Shown here piece by piece: positions 36,425-44,718 of a stretch of DNA of 64,000 bases. The stretch lies in contig NZ_OZ038523.1 of NCBI RefSeq assembly GCF_964036595.1, positions 1,392,501-1,456,500 on the forward strand, written 5' to 3'. The notes below the pieces were generated by a model, which saw only the letters and a program-made list of their open reading frames with translations, had not been told where the DNA came from and made no database searches. Both the position numbers and the translations under genes were made by a program. How positions within the stretch are numbered: the stretch's first letter is position 1; the number at the start of each line of letters is the position of its first letter. Origin of the DNA: Tenacibaculum sp. 190524A05c. Lineage in GTDB: Bacteria; Bacteroidota; Bacteroidia; Flavobacteriales; Flavobacteriaceae.

Positions 36425-38725
36425 ATGAAACATCATTTGAGAAAAACAATACTAACTTGTACAGTGTCAACACTATTTCTTTTCGGATGTTCAAGCGATA
36501 AAAAAGATAATCTAATGATAGATACAAAAAATGAAACGATAAGCGAAAAAGTTACTCTCCTTCTTTCAAAGATGACTATCGAAGAAAAAGTTGGTCAAAT
36601 GAATCAGTATAACGGATTTTGGGATGTAACTGGACCAACTCCACAGAATGGAAATGCGAAAAAAAAGTATGAGCATTTAAGAAAAGGATGGGTTGGATCA
36701 ATGCTTAATGTAAGAGGAACTGAAAATGTAAGAGAAGTTCAGCGAATTGCCGTTGAAGAGTCTAGATTAGGTATACCTTTAATTATTGGCTTTGACGTTA
36801 TTCACGGATACAAAACATTAAGTCCTATTCCTATCGCAGAATCTGCAAGTTGGGATTTAAAGGCTATAGAGAACTCTGCCAGAGTAGCTGCTACAGAAGC
36901 ATCTGCTGCAGGAATCAATTGGACATTTGCTCCAATGGTTGATATTTCTAGAGATCCACGCTGGGGAAGAGTTATGGAAGGTGGCGGTGAAGACCCGTTT
37001 CTAGGTTCGAAAATCGCCCAAGCACGAGTTAAAGGATTTCAAGGAGATGACTTATCTAAACCTAATACAATAGCAGCTTGTGCAAAACATTTTGCTGCTT
37101 ACGGATTTTCTGAAGCTGGTAAAGAGTATAATTCCGTTGATATCGGAACATCTACTTTATACAACATTGTACTACCTCCATTTAAAGCTGCCGCAGATAG
37201 CGATGTTAAAACCTTTATGAATTCTTTTAATGAATTAAACGGAGTTCCAGTAACTGGTAGTAGTTTTTTACAAAGAGAAATTTTAAAAGGAAAATGGAAT
37301 TTCAATGGTTTCGTTGTTTCGGATTGGGCCTCTATGCGAGAATTAATTGAATGGGGACATGCAAAAGACAAAAAAGAAGCGGCAAAAATTGCGGCAACTG
37401 CTGGTTCTGATATGGACATGGAAGGATATGTTTATATAGAGGAATTAGCTAAACTTGTAAAAGACGGAACTATAAAGGAAAGTATCTTAGATGACGCAGT
37501 AAGAAGAATTTTAACTGTAAAGTATGAATTAGGTTTGTTTGACAATCCTTTCCTATACTGCGATGAAACCAATGAAAAAGAACAAATTGGAAATGAAGCA
37601 CATCATGAAGCTGTACTAGATGTTGCCAAAAAATCTATAGTATTACTTAAAAACGAAAATAACTTATTACCTTTAAAAAAGAGCGGACAAAAAATCGCAT
37701 TAATTGGTCCGTTAGCAAATGATAAAAACAGTCCTTTAGGAAGCTGGAGACTTGCGTCAGACGACAATACTGCGGTGTCAGTTCATGAGGGATTATCAAA
37801 ATATAAAGAAAATACTTTAAGCTTTGAAAAAGGGATTGATCTGATTGAAGGTAACACTTCTTTCACTCAACCTTTAAAAGTTAATAACACCATCAATACA
37901 TCAGAAATCAACAAAGCTCTACAGATTGCAAAGAATGCAGATGTTGTAGTTATGGTTTTAGGAGAACATGGTTTCCAAAGTGGTGAAGCAAGAAGTAGAA
38001 CTGAAATTGATTTACCAGGAAGACAACAAGAGCTTTTAGAAAAAGTTTACGAAGTAAACAAAAACATAGTATTAGTATTAAATAACGGTAGACCATTAGC
38101 TATCGAATGGGCTGATAAAAATATACCTGCAATTGTTGAAGCTTGGCAATTAGGAACACAAACTGGAAACGCAGTTGCCGAAGTTTTATATGGAGATTAC
38201 AACCCAAGTGGTAAATTACCCATGACTTTCCCAAGAAATTTAGGACAGGTTCCAATTTATTACAACTATAAAAGCACAGGAAGACCTAATCCAGAGAACA
38301 ATGTATTCTGGTCTCACTATATTGATTCAGAAAACTCTCCTTTATACCCATTTGGATATGGATTAAGCTACACTACTTTTAAATACTCAGACTTTAAAGT
38401 TCATAATAAAAAGGCATCTATAAATGAAGACATTAAAATCTCAGTAAAAGTTAGCAATACTGGAAATTATGATGGAAAGGAAGTCGTTCAACTATATATA
38501 AGAGATTTATTTGGTAGTATTACCAGACCAGTAAAAGAATTAAAAGGCTTTGAGTTAGTTGAACTTAAAAAAGGAGAATCAAAAGTTATTGATTTCACTT
38601 TAACGAAAAACGAATTAGGGTTCTTTAACAATCAAGGTGAATATATTATAGAACCAGGAGATTTTGAAGTTTTTGTAGGTGGAAATTCTGCAGAGAACTT
38701 AAAAGAAACATTTGTGCTAGAATAG
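36425..38725 (+). CDS. GH3 beta-glucosidase, lipoprotein (BglX type)
   Basis: 766 residues. Lipobox FLFGCSS, GH3 barrel (LLSKMTIEEKVGQMNQYNG, GINWTFAPMVDISRDPRWGR), nucleophile Asp in GFVVSDWASM, second domain NLLPLKKSGQKIALIGPLAN, acid/base region HGFQSGEARSRTEI, and a C-terminal FnIII-like domain. Related to but clearly different from the GH3 at 23950, so the two may prefer different linkages or chain ends. Transcribed with or after the AraC gene; ends at a bidirectional terminator. Confidence 0.93.
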   Translation: MKHHLRKTILTCTVSTLFLFGCSSDKKDNLMIDTKNETISEKVTLLLSKMTIEEKVGQMNQYNGFWDVTGPTPQNGNAKKKYEHLRKGWVGSMLNVRGTENVREVQRIAVEESRLGIPLIIGFDVIHGYKTLSPIPIAESASWDLKAIENSARVAATEASAAGINWTFAPMVDISRDPRWGRVMEGGGEDPFLGSKIAQARVKGFQGDDLSKPNTIAACAKHFAAYGFSEAGKEYNSVDIGTSTLYNIVLPPFKAAADSDVKTFMNSFNELNGVPVTGSSFLQREILKGKWNFNGFVVSDWASMRELIEWGHAKDKKEAAKIAATAGSDMDMEGYVYIEELAKLVKDGTIKESILDDAVRRILTVKYELGLFDNPFLYCDETNEKEQIGNEAHHEAVLDVAKKSIVLLKNENNLLPLKKSGQKIALIGPLANDKNSPLGSWRLASDDNTAVSVHEGLSKYKENTLSFEKGIDLIEGNTSFTQPLKVNNTINTSEINKALQIAKNADVVVMVLGEHGFQSGEARSRTEIDLPGRQQELLEKVYEVNKNIVLVLNNGRPLAIEWADKNIPAIVEAWQLGTQTGNAVAEVLYGDYNPSGKLPMTFPRNLGQVPIYYNYKSTGRPNPENNVFWSHYIDSENSPLYPFGYGLSYTTFKYSDFKVHNKKASINEDIKISVKVSNTGNYDGKEVVQLYIRDLFGSITRPVKELKGFELVELKKGESKVIDFTLTKNELGFFNNQGEYIIEPGDFEVFVGGNSAENLKETFVLE

Positions 38726-38751
38726 AAACGCACTAACATATATAAAAACAA

Positions 38752-38800
38752 AAAAGACTGATCGTTTGAAGTGAATTATTTTTCCCCCGATCAGTCTTTT
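38752..38800. terminator. Bidirectional terminator between GH3 and the receiver-GT2 gene
   Basis: AAAAGACTGATCG/CGATCAGTCTTTT, a 13-base stem with a 23-base loop; T-run on both strands. Marks the border between the PUL and the signalling/polysaccharide region. Confidence 0.85.
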
Positions 38801-38802
38801 AC

Positions 38803-39939
38803 TTATTTGTAATGAGCTGCAATTTTCATGAGCTGTGTTCCAATTTTGAGTGAATCTCTCATAGATAATTTAGAACCTTCTGCATGAACCCACCTCTTGA
38901 GCGGTTGTTCATAAATCATTTCTTTTGCTCTCATTCCGTATCGTTTTTTCATACGCAAAAATATTTCTACATCAAATAGCCATCTGGTTAAAAACTTCTC
39001 GTTAAACACAGTTTTAACAGCTTCTCTATCCAGAATTTTCGCTCCACATTGCGTATCCTTAAAATTCATACCCAAAATCTTACGTATAATATAGTTGATA
39101 GACATACTAATAACTTGCCTTGCCGACTCTCTGGAAATATTCGCACCAATTCGTGAAATTCTAGATCCACTAACAATCTTATAATTGTTCAAATTAATGG
39201 TCTTTACCAAATCATCAAAATCATTTAAGTCCGTAGATAAATCCGCATCTAGGAACCCTAAATAATCAAGAGCTAAGTCATTATCATTTATTAAATGTAA
39301 CATTCCTTGACGAACAGCCTCAGCTTTTCCGCCATTTGTATCACAATTATAAACTCCAATGTAATCTTCTCTACCTTGTTTCATTTCTTCCAATACTTCA
39401 AGGGTATTGTCAGTACTACCATCATTTACAAAACATAAATAATAGCCGACGTTTCGACTCACAAAATGCACAAAGCTTTTAGACAACAACCTACTTGCTT
39501 CGTTGTAACATGGTATTACAACTCCGATAGATAATTCTCTAACAACCTCTTCATTTTGTTGATAGAATTCATCAGATAAAGAGCTCATTCCTACCAACTT
39601 ATTAATTCTAATAAGTATTTCTGTAAGTGTAGCTGGTTTTTTAATGTATTCATCTATGCCATACTCAAAGAGATCAGATACGAGCGCTTGCTCTTTTTCC
39701 CCTGATATGACCATTACTTTAGTATCTAAGCCGGATTCTTTAATAAACTTCAACACGTCAATTCCTCCAAAATTTGACATGTTTATGTCTAAAATAACTA
39801 GGTTGGGCTTTCGTACTTTTAATTGTTCAACAGCTTCTTTTCCATTTTTAACTGTGGTCACGTGGTATCCAATATTAGACAACCTTCTTTCCAACAACTT
39901 AGCAGTCAATTTTTTTTCATCAATGTTAAGAATTTTCAT
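38803..39939 (-). CDS. Response-regulator receiver domain fused to GT2 glycosyltransferase
   Basis: 378 residues. Residues 1-120 are a complete receiver: acidic pair D7/E8, phospho-acceptor D51 in LVILDINMS, S79 in VMVISGE, K101 in YIKKPAT. Residues about 137-378 are a GT2 enzyme of the dolichyl-phosphate-sugar synthase type (DPM1/ALG5-like): GVVIPCYNEASRL, FVNDGSTDNT, DXD site LGFLDADLSTD, and GSRISRIGANISR. No C-terminal membrane helices. Sugar transfer to a lipid carrier would therefore be switched by phosphorylation. It follows GT4 and flippase genes on the same strand, near a histidine kinase and HPt gene. Both domains look intact. Confidence 0.92.
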   Translation of the reverse strand: MKILNIDEKKLTAKLLERRLSNIGYHVTTVKNGKEAVEQLKVRKPNLVILDINMSNFGGIDVLKFIKESGLDTKVMVISGEKEQALVSDLFEYGIDEYIKKPATLTEILIRINKLVGMSSLSDEFYQQNEEVVRELSIGVVIPCYNEASRLLSKSFVHFVSRNVGYYLCFVNDGSTDNTLEVLEEMKQGREDYIGVYNCDTNGGKAEAVRQGMLHLINDNDLALDYLGFLDADLSTDLNDFDDLVKTINLNNYKIVSGSRISRIGANISRESARQVISMSINYIIRKILGMNFKDTQCGAKILDREAVKTVFNEKFLTRWLFDVEIFLRMKKRYGMRAKEMIYEQPLKRWVHAEGSKLSMRDSLKIGTQLMKIAAHYK

Positions 39940-40048
39940 ACATGATAATTTGTGGTTAATAACTTAATGTCACCGTCCTTCCCTCATATATAAAAATCAT
40001 AAGCGTTTACAATATACGAAAATATCACCCGTGAAGTAATTGATTATC

Positions 40049-40065
40049 AAGGGGTTTTTCCCCTT
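40049..40065. other. Stem-loop upstream of the receiver-GT2 gene
   Basis: AAGGGG-TTTTT-CCCCTT in the 246-base gap between the GT4 and receiver-GT2 genes. No T-run on the minus strand. The rest of the gap holds nothing recognisable. Confidence 0.3.
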
Positions 40066-40185
40066 TTCTCACAATAAATTGCAATTTTTAGCGTTGCGTG
40101 GTCAAAAAATCATCTTTTTCTGATGTAAAATTACACCTAACCTAACAAATTGACTAACATAGTTTTAACAAACAACTTCAAAAAA

Positions 40186-41364
40186 CTACCTTTTTTTCTT
40201 GATTTGATCAAAATGATCCAAATACATTTCTGCAACTTCAGACATTGGAAGAGAAGCTGCTGCTTTATAATTCGCTTGAGCTAACTCTAATCTATACTCA
40301 TCATTTTCAACAACTTTTTTAATAGCATTTGCTAAAGAAGAAACATCATCTGCTTCAAAAAACTCACCGCGATAACCTTCATCCTGAATCAAATCGGTTA
40401 AATCACCAAGATTAGGCATAATAACAGCTTTACCATAACTTCCTGCTTGATGCAAAACACCTGAACTACCTGTAGTTGACGTATAAGGAAAAACTACAAC
40501 AGCACTTTCATTAAATATTCTAGGTACATCTTCTTCAGCAACGTATCCAGTAAAATGAAGACCTTTTACATCTTTATACTTCTGCTTCATTTCCTCTAAA
40601 TAACCAGGAGTATTAGGACTGTCCGTACCTGCCACAACAATTTCAAGCTCTTCTGATGTAGACTTTCGAACTTCCTCAACAGCCTCAATCATAACCTCAA
40701 CCTTTTTATAAGTTCCAAATTTTCCAAACGCCATTACTTTTTTCGGTCCGATTGGCAAACTATAATCAGGTTCCTCTATCATTTCAAAAGTTCCATGAGG
40801 AATTAGAGCTACTTTTTCAGTCTTATATTTATCCTTTAAGGTGTTCACAAACTTTTGAATCGTAAGTGCAACTAAATCTGCGGAGAGCAAGAATTTAGTC
40901 AAAACTGTACCAATTAAACCATACGCTTTTTGAAGCACTACATTCTTAGTAAACCCAGCACTATTCAAATCCACTTGTTCTAAAATGTTATGCAATAAAA
41001 CTATTGTTGGTATATTCTTAGAACGACATCGATATGGAGTTAATAATCCCAAAGCGGCTGGTATTTTTTTATCTCCGAATTTCAAAAATTGTAAATTAAA
41101 CAAAACAGCATCTGGTTTTGTTTCTTTCACTGCCTTATTAATAGTGAATATATTTTTGTAACTATTGAATTCCCAACAGTTCTTTACAACTACTTTACAC
41201 CCATCCTCTTCAAAATTAACATCTTCAGGCTCCACTGCCTCATCAGTTAATAATATCAACTCCTTTACTCTATCATTAATTCTAAATTGTTTCACTAAAT
41301 GATATCCATACTCATTTAATGTCACTTTACTTGGGGGAAATGCAGTAACTATAGCTAATTTCAT
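40186..41364 (-). CDS. Glycosyltransferase family 4 (GT-B) enzyme
   Basis: 392 residues with a GT-B fold. N-terminal AIVTAFPPSKVTLNEYGYHL, middle KKVMAFGKFGTYKKVEVMIEA, LEIVVAGTDSPNTPGY, and the nucleotide-sugar site VVVFPYTSTTGSSGVLHQA ... GKAVIMPNLGDL. Probably adds a sugar during surface polysaccharide synthesis on the cytoplasmic side. It lies between the flippase and receiver-GT2 genes on the same strand. Confidence 0.87.
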   Translation of the reverse strand: MKLAIVTAFPPSKVTLNEYGYHLVKQFRINDRVKELILLTDEAVEPEDVNFEEDGCKVVVKNCWEFNSYKNIFTINKAVKETKPDAVLFNLQFLKFGDKKIPAALGLLTPYRCRSKNIPTIVLLHNILEQVDLNSAGFTKNVVLQKAYGLIGTVLTKFLLSADLVALTIQKFVNTLKDKYKTEKVALIPHGTFEMIEEPDYSLPIGPKKVMAFGKFGTYKKVEVMIEAVEEVRKSTSEELEIVVAGTDSPNTPGYLEEMKQKYKDVKGLHFTGYVAEEDVPRIFNESAVVVFPYTSTTGSSGVLHQAGSYGKAVIMPNLGDLTDLIQDEGYRGEFFEADDVSSLANAIKKVVENDEYRLELAQANYKAAASLPMSEVAEMYLDHFDQIKKKR

Positions 41365-41448
41365 ATATCTATATATTTATTTCATTAGTAAACATAACTT
41401 TAAGTCATATTTAATAATATTGGTTAGTTCAGTAATTTACCTCGGTAA

Positions 41449-42699
41449 TTAAGTATTCTGTTTTTTACTAGAAACAACAGAATTACCATAGAAAAACAGC
41501 AATTGAACGATTAATAAAATAACCATTGCAATTATTTGTACAGTAACAATTTCTTTTAAAGAGGTATGAAAAAATATAATTAGTACCACTTGAGTAATAC
41601 CTAAGATTCCGGTAATAACAACTGGGACATATTGATCTAAGGAAAGAAAATAATAAGCAAACACATTTGATACAGCAAAAATCGATGTTGCCAAAGCATA
41701 TTGCCACAACAATGGTGCTATTTCTATGTACTCTTTCCCAAATAAGATAGTAACAACAAATTCAGGAAATAAATACGTTACAAAAACAATACAAGCCGAA
41801 AGTATTGTTACGTAACCGACATACTTCAATAATACATTTCGATGTGGAATACCATCTTTTTGTTTACTAACAACTGCTGGTAATAAAAGCATCACAAACA
41901 TCCAAGCTACAAAGTACACTACTCTTCCTATTAAAGCTAATGAAGCATATAAACCAGCATTATAATTATCGAAGTAATGCTTTACCAATAAAATATCACT
42001 ATTGTTTATTATGATTTGTGTACACTCATAAAACGCAGTGAGAAATAAAAATTTATGGACTAAACTTTTATTTTCAGCGTTTAAAACTCCTTCTTGATTA
42101 AATCTAACTCTTTTACTTAAGGGAAACAACCCAAATATTAAGGATATCAAAATACCTAGAGAAATTAAGATCGAAGATTCACTAGAAACAAATAATAAGA
42201 GTAACAATAAAGTTATTGTTAATCTTGAAATCATTTCCGTTTGATATGTTGTTGCCAATTTTAGAAAATCCTTTCCACCTTGAAAAACACCACGATTCAC
42301 ACTCATTAAAAAGTATATTGGAACACTAATTCCAAATATTACGAACATTAATCGATTCTCTGTATTAAATATGGATTGTAGTTGACTGGAAAAAACAATA
42401 ATTAACACACCAACAAGTACTCCGAAAAATACAGACCTTTTAAGGATAAAATTCATAAACCTTTTAAACACTATATTCTCAAATAAAACAGTATACTTAG
42501 CCGTTACCAATTGAAAGGTCATAGCTATAAATGATAATACTAATAAAAAGGTGATTAAAATAGCAGCATCAGCAAACTTTGATGGCCCCAAAATTCTACC
42601 CACAAGTAAATTATACAAGTAGTTTCCGGCATTGACAATAATAGCGCTGAGCATGAATACCCTTTCGGGAGTTAGCAATTGGTGTTTTAAGATTTTCAA
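41449..42699 (-). CDS. Polysaccharide flippase (Wzx/MATE-like superfamily)
   Basis: 416 residues, about 12 membrane helices, MVF/Wzx-type: SAIIVNAGNYLYNLLVGRILGP at the start, MSVNRGVFQGGKDFLKLA in the middle and a polysaccharide-biosynthesis C-terminal half. Should move lipid-linked glycans across the inner membrane. The start is uncertain: the frame begins at a TTG (42699) giving MKILKHQLLTPERVF, while the first ATG is 42654, at the edge of helix 1. I keep the TTG because the basic leader fits a membrane protein. About 0.95 kb upstream holds the small-RNA-like units. Confidence 0.8.
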   Translation of the reverse strand: MKILKHQLLTPERVFMLSAIIVNAGNYLYNLLVGRILGPSKFADAAILITFLLVLSFIAMTFQLVTAKYTVLFENIVFKRFMNFILKRSVFFGVLVGVLIIVFSSQLQSIFNTENRLMFVIFGISVPIYFLMSVNRGVFQGGKDFLKLATTYQTEMISRLTITLLLLLLFVSSESSILISLGILISLIFGLFPLSKRVRFNQEGVLNAENKSLVHKFLFLTAFYECTQIIINNSDILLVKHYFDNYNAGLYASLALIGRVVYFVAWMFVMLLLPAVVSKQKDGIPHRNVLLKYVGYVTILSACIVFVTYLFPEFVVTILFGKEYIEIAPLLWQYALATSIFAVSNVFAYYFLSLDQYVPVVITGILGITQVVLIIFFHTSLKEIVTVQIIAMVILLIVQLLFFYGNSVVSSKKQNT

Positions 42700-42841
42700 A
42701 CTTTCGGGGTTGTTCGATTTACCTGTAATTTACACATTTAAGTTTACAAAATTAAATGTGATTTACTTTTTTTCCTTTTAAATCACAATAAATCAAAAAT
42801 ATAAGTAGAATATTGACTTATCAGAAGCTAGAATTAAACCA

Positions 42842-42978
42842 AAAAGAAAATCCTTTTACATATTGGGGATGTAAAAGGATTTCTAATCAACCAAATAAAT
42901 CTAAAAACCTTCAATTTTATGAAGTTGTTTTTCAAAAATGAAAAAACAAATTGTGTACTTAAATGTATATTAAATACA
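42842..42978 (-). ncRNA. Candidate small RNA, unit A of three
   Basis: Minus-strand unit: TATATTTG (42989-42982), an A/T-rich 5' part that can fold (GTTTTT/AAAAAC, CAATTT/AAATTG), a 28-base block shared with units B and C (AAGGTTTTTAGATT followed by TATTTGGTTGATTA; 42884-42911), then a 14-base perfect terminator hairpin AAATCCTTTTACAT (42848-42882) with T-run. About 137 bases. Not matched to a known family. A short TTG-started frame across the block exists, so a peptide cannot be excluded. Confidence 0.6.
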
Positions 42979-42981
42979 CTA

Positions 42982-42989
42982 CAAATATA
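42982..42989 (-). promoter_or_regulatory. -7 box of small-RNA unit A
   Basis: TATATTTG on the minus strand; a TTG lies 16 bases further upstream, shorter than the usual 19. Confidence 0.45.
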
Positions 42990-43100
42990 ATTTAGAATTC
43001 CTGTTCAACTGTACTTATTTCGACAACTAAGCTTATAACTATAGATTAACGGAATTAAATCTTCGATAAGTTGAATTTCACGTTTAAAATTTACCTGAAA

Positions 43101-43228
43101 AAGAAAAAACCCAATTACATTATGAAGACATGTAAAAGGGTTCTTAATCAACCAAATAAATCTAAAAACCTTTAATTATTTTTTCTTTAAATATGGTTTA
43201 AATGAAAAAAAACTAAAACTTAACTACA
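43101..43228 (-). ncRNA. Candidate small RNA, unit B of three
   Basis: Same layout as unit A: TATATTTG (43239-43232), the start AAGTGTAGTTAAG that is shared with unit C, the 28-base block (43145-43172), and a terminator hairpin AACCC..TTACAT (43108-43142) with a two-base internal bulge and a strong T-run. About 128 bases. Confidence 0.6.
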
Positions 43229-43231
43229 CTT

Positions 43232-43239
43232 CAAATATA
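43232..43239 (-). promoter_or_regulatory. -7 box of small-RNA unit B
   Basis: TATATTTG on the minus strand; no convincing -33 element. Confidence 0.4.
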
Positions 43240-43365
43240 CCACTGAATTTCAGTTAAAAAGGTAGTTTTTCGTTGTGGCTAAACACTCTCATAGACCAGT
43301 TGTCGAGATAGTACGTTAAGCTGTAAATGAATGTAAAACTGAAGTGTTAATTGTGAGGAAAGGAT

Positions 43366-43539
43366 AAAAAACAATAAACCCTTTCATTTGTTGTAGAAGT
43401 TAATGAAAGGGTTATATTAATCAACCAAATAAATCTAAAAACCTTCAATTTTTTGATGTTGGGGAACTCAAAAAATGAAAAATACTTTTTTCAAAGTGTA
43501 CTTTATGTATTTAAAACTTTTATTTAAATCTTAATTACA
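43366..43539 (-). ncRNA. Candidate small RNA, unit C of three
   Basis: Longest unit, about 174 bases. TATCTTTG (43550-43543), AAGTGTAATTAAG, a hairpin TTTTTTGA/TCAAAAAA with the C-rich loop GTTCCCCAACA, the 28-base block (43418-43445) and a perfect 12-base terminator stem AACCCTTTCATT (43377-43413) with T-rich tail. Starts about 120 bases after the LytTR gene stop. Confidence 0.6.
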
Positions 43540-43542
43540 CTT

Positions 43543-43550
43543 CAAAGATA
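43543..43550 (-). promoter_or_regulatory. -7 box of small-RNA unit C
   Basis: TATCTTTG on the minus strand, fits TAnnTTTG; no convincing -33 element. Confidence 0.4.
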
Positions 43551-43657
43551 GCGGCTTTTACATGTTTATTTGGAGACAATTCGTTATAGTCCCTTTCAAC
43601 TGTAGATAAAATGGTGGTATCCATCGGTAAATGGAAAAACGTTATGAATTACTCCCT

Positions 43658-44380
43658 TTAAAGAAGGTTTAAACGCTTCATTAATTCAGATCTATTTGAT
43701 CGACTAACAGGAACTACATCCTTAGCAATCAGCACACTATTATCTTCAATGTCAATAATTCTTTTCAAATTAATAATATAAGATCTGTGAACTTTTAAAA
43801 ATAAATCTTTTGGAAGTTTTTCTTCTATTTTCTTTAATGTAGAATGAACTGTATAGTTCTTTGTATCAGTTTTTATAAGAATATAATCACCTTTTGCTTC
43901 AACTAAATATATACTAGAAATTTCGATTTTAATTAATCTTCTATCAATATTAATATACAATTGAGATTCTTCTTCTTTAGCCTCTCCATTAGTAGAAGCT
44001 ACTTCTTTTTCTTGACCTTGCTTTTTAATCGTGAACTTTTTCGCCTTATCAACTGCTTTCTGGAATCTTTGTTCTGATATAGGCTTTACCAAATAATCAA
44101 CAATACATTCATACTCGAATGCATCTATCGCAAATTTAGCATCTGACGTTGTTAAAATTATTTTTGGTGGATTTTTGAGTGTTTGAATTAAATCAAAACC
44201 AGTAAAATCAGGCATATGGATATCGAGAAACATTAAATCAACTTCATTTTGATTTAAATACTTGATAGCTTGTATTGCATTAGAAAACTGATCGATTACG
44301 GTTAAAGAACCTTCTTTTTTACACAATTGCTCTACTATGGCTCTAGCAGCAAATTCATCATCAATAATTAAACAATTCAT
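43658..44380 (-). CDS. LytTR-type response regulator
   Basis: 240 residues: receiver domain (LIIDDEFAAR, phospho-acceptor D in LMFLDIHMPDF, Lys in DYLVKPI) and a C-terminal LytTR DNA-binding domain (IYLVEAKGDYILIKT, TLKKIEEKLPKDLFLKVHRSYIINL split over the last 80 residues). Activated by phosphorylation, it should bind promoter repeats. Third gene of the kinase-HPt-regulator operon, 14 bases after the HPt gene. Its nearest downstream neighbours are the candidate small RNAs, which are possible targets. Confidence 0.92.
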   Translation of the reverse strand: MNCLIIDDEFAARAIVEQLCKKEGSLTVIDQFSNAIQAIKYLNQNEVDLMFLDIHMPDFTGFDLIQTLKNPPKIILTTSDAKFAIDAFEYECIVDYLVKPISEQRFQKAVDKAKKFTIKKQGQEKEVASTNGEAKEEESQLYINIDRRLIKIEISSIYLVEAKGDYILIKTDTKNYTVHSTLKKIEEKLPKDLFLKVHRSYIINLKRIIDIEDNSVLIAKDVVPVSRSNRSELMKRLNLL

Positions 44381-44394
44381 TTAAGATGTTATTT

Positions 44395-44715
44395 TTATTT
44401 GGTCAAAAATTCGGACATTTTATTTAATATCCTTAAAAAATCTTCATGTCCACCTCTATTACCATCCAATAACTCTTTTTCGTATTGAATTGTATACTCA
44501 TAAGATTTTTCCAAGCCTAAAATACTAATTTTATGTTTAATTTTATGTACGATTTCCGCTGTTTGATGTAAATTATTGATTTCTAAGGTGTTTAGATAGA
44601 TTTTTATCTCTTCAGGAAGTTCTTGCTGTAATATACTGAGCATTTTTTCCTCAAATTCAACATCTCCTCCGGAAAGTTGTCTTATATAATTGATATTTGG
44701 CTGTTCGTTGTGCAT
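44395..44715 (-). CDS. HPt domain phosphotransfer protein
   Basis: 106 residues, all helical. The HPt histidine lies in AEIVHKIKHKISILGL (about residue 55), with the preceding helix EEIKIYLNTLEINNL matching the four-helix-bundle fold. It should relay phosphate between receiver domains. Located 3 bases after the kinase stop and 14 bases before the LytTR gene, so kinase, HPt and regulator form a phosphorelay operon. Confidence 0.85.
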   Translation of the reverse strand: MHNEQPNINYIRQLSGGDVEFEEKMLSILQQELPEEIKIYLNTLEINNLHQTAEIVHKIKHKISILGLEKSYEYTIQYEKELLDGNRGGHEDFLRILNKMSEFLTK

Positions 44716-44718
44716 GTG

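Noticed and set aside
41483-41707. 74-residue Cys/Tyr-rich frame inside the flippase gene
   Set aside because: Same-strand shadow of the flippase in another frame, no start signal.
42884-43450. A conserved short peptide (frame KVFRFIWLI) in the shared block of the three units
   Set aside because: Unit B has a stop directly before it and no start codon, and sequences after the block diverge in length and frame; RNA function fits better.
42842-43550. The three repeat units as a MITE or transposon relic
   Set aside because: They are direct repeats without terminal inverted repeats or target duplications, and each has promoter and terminator elements in the same order. Still listed as a possible refutation.
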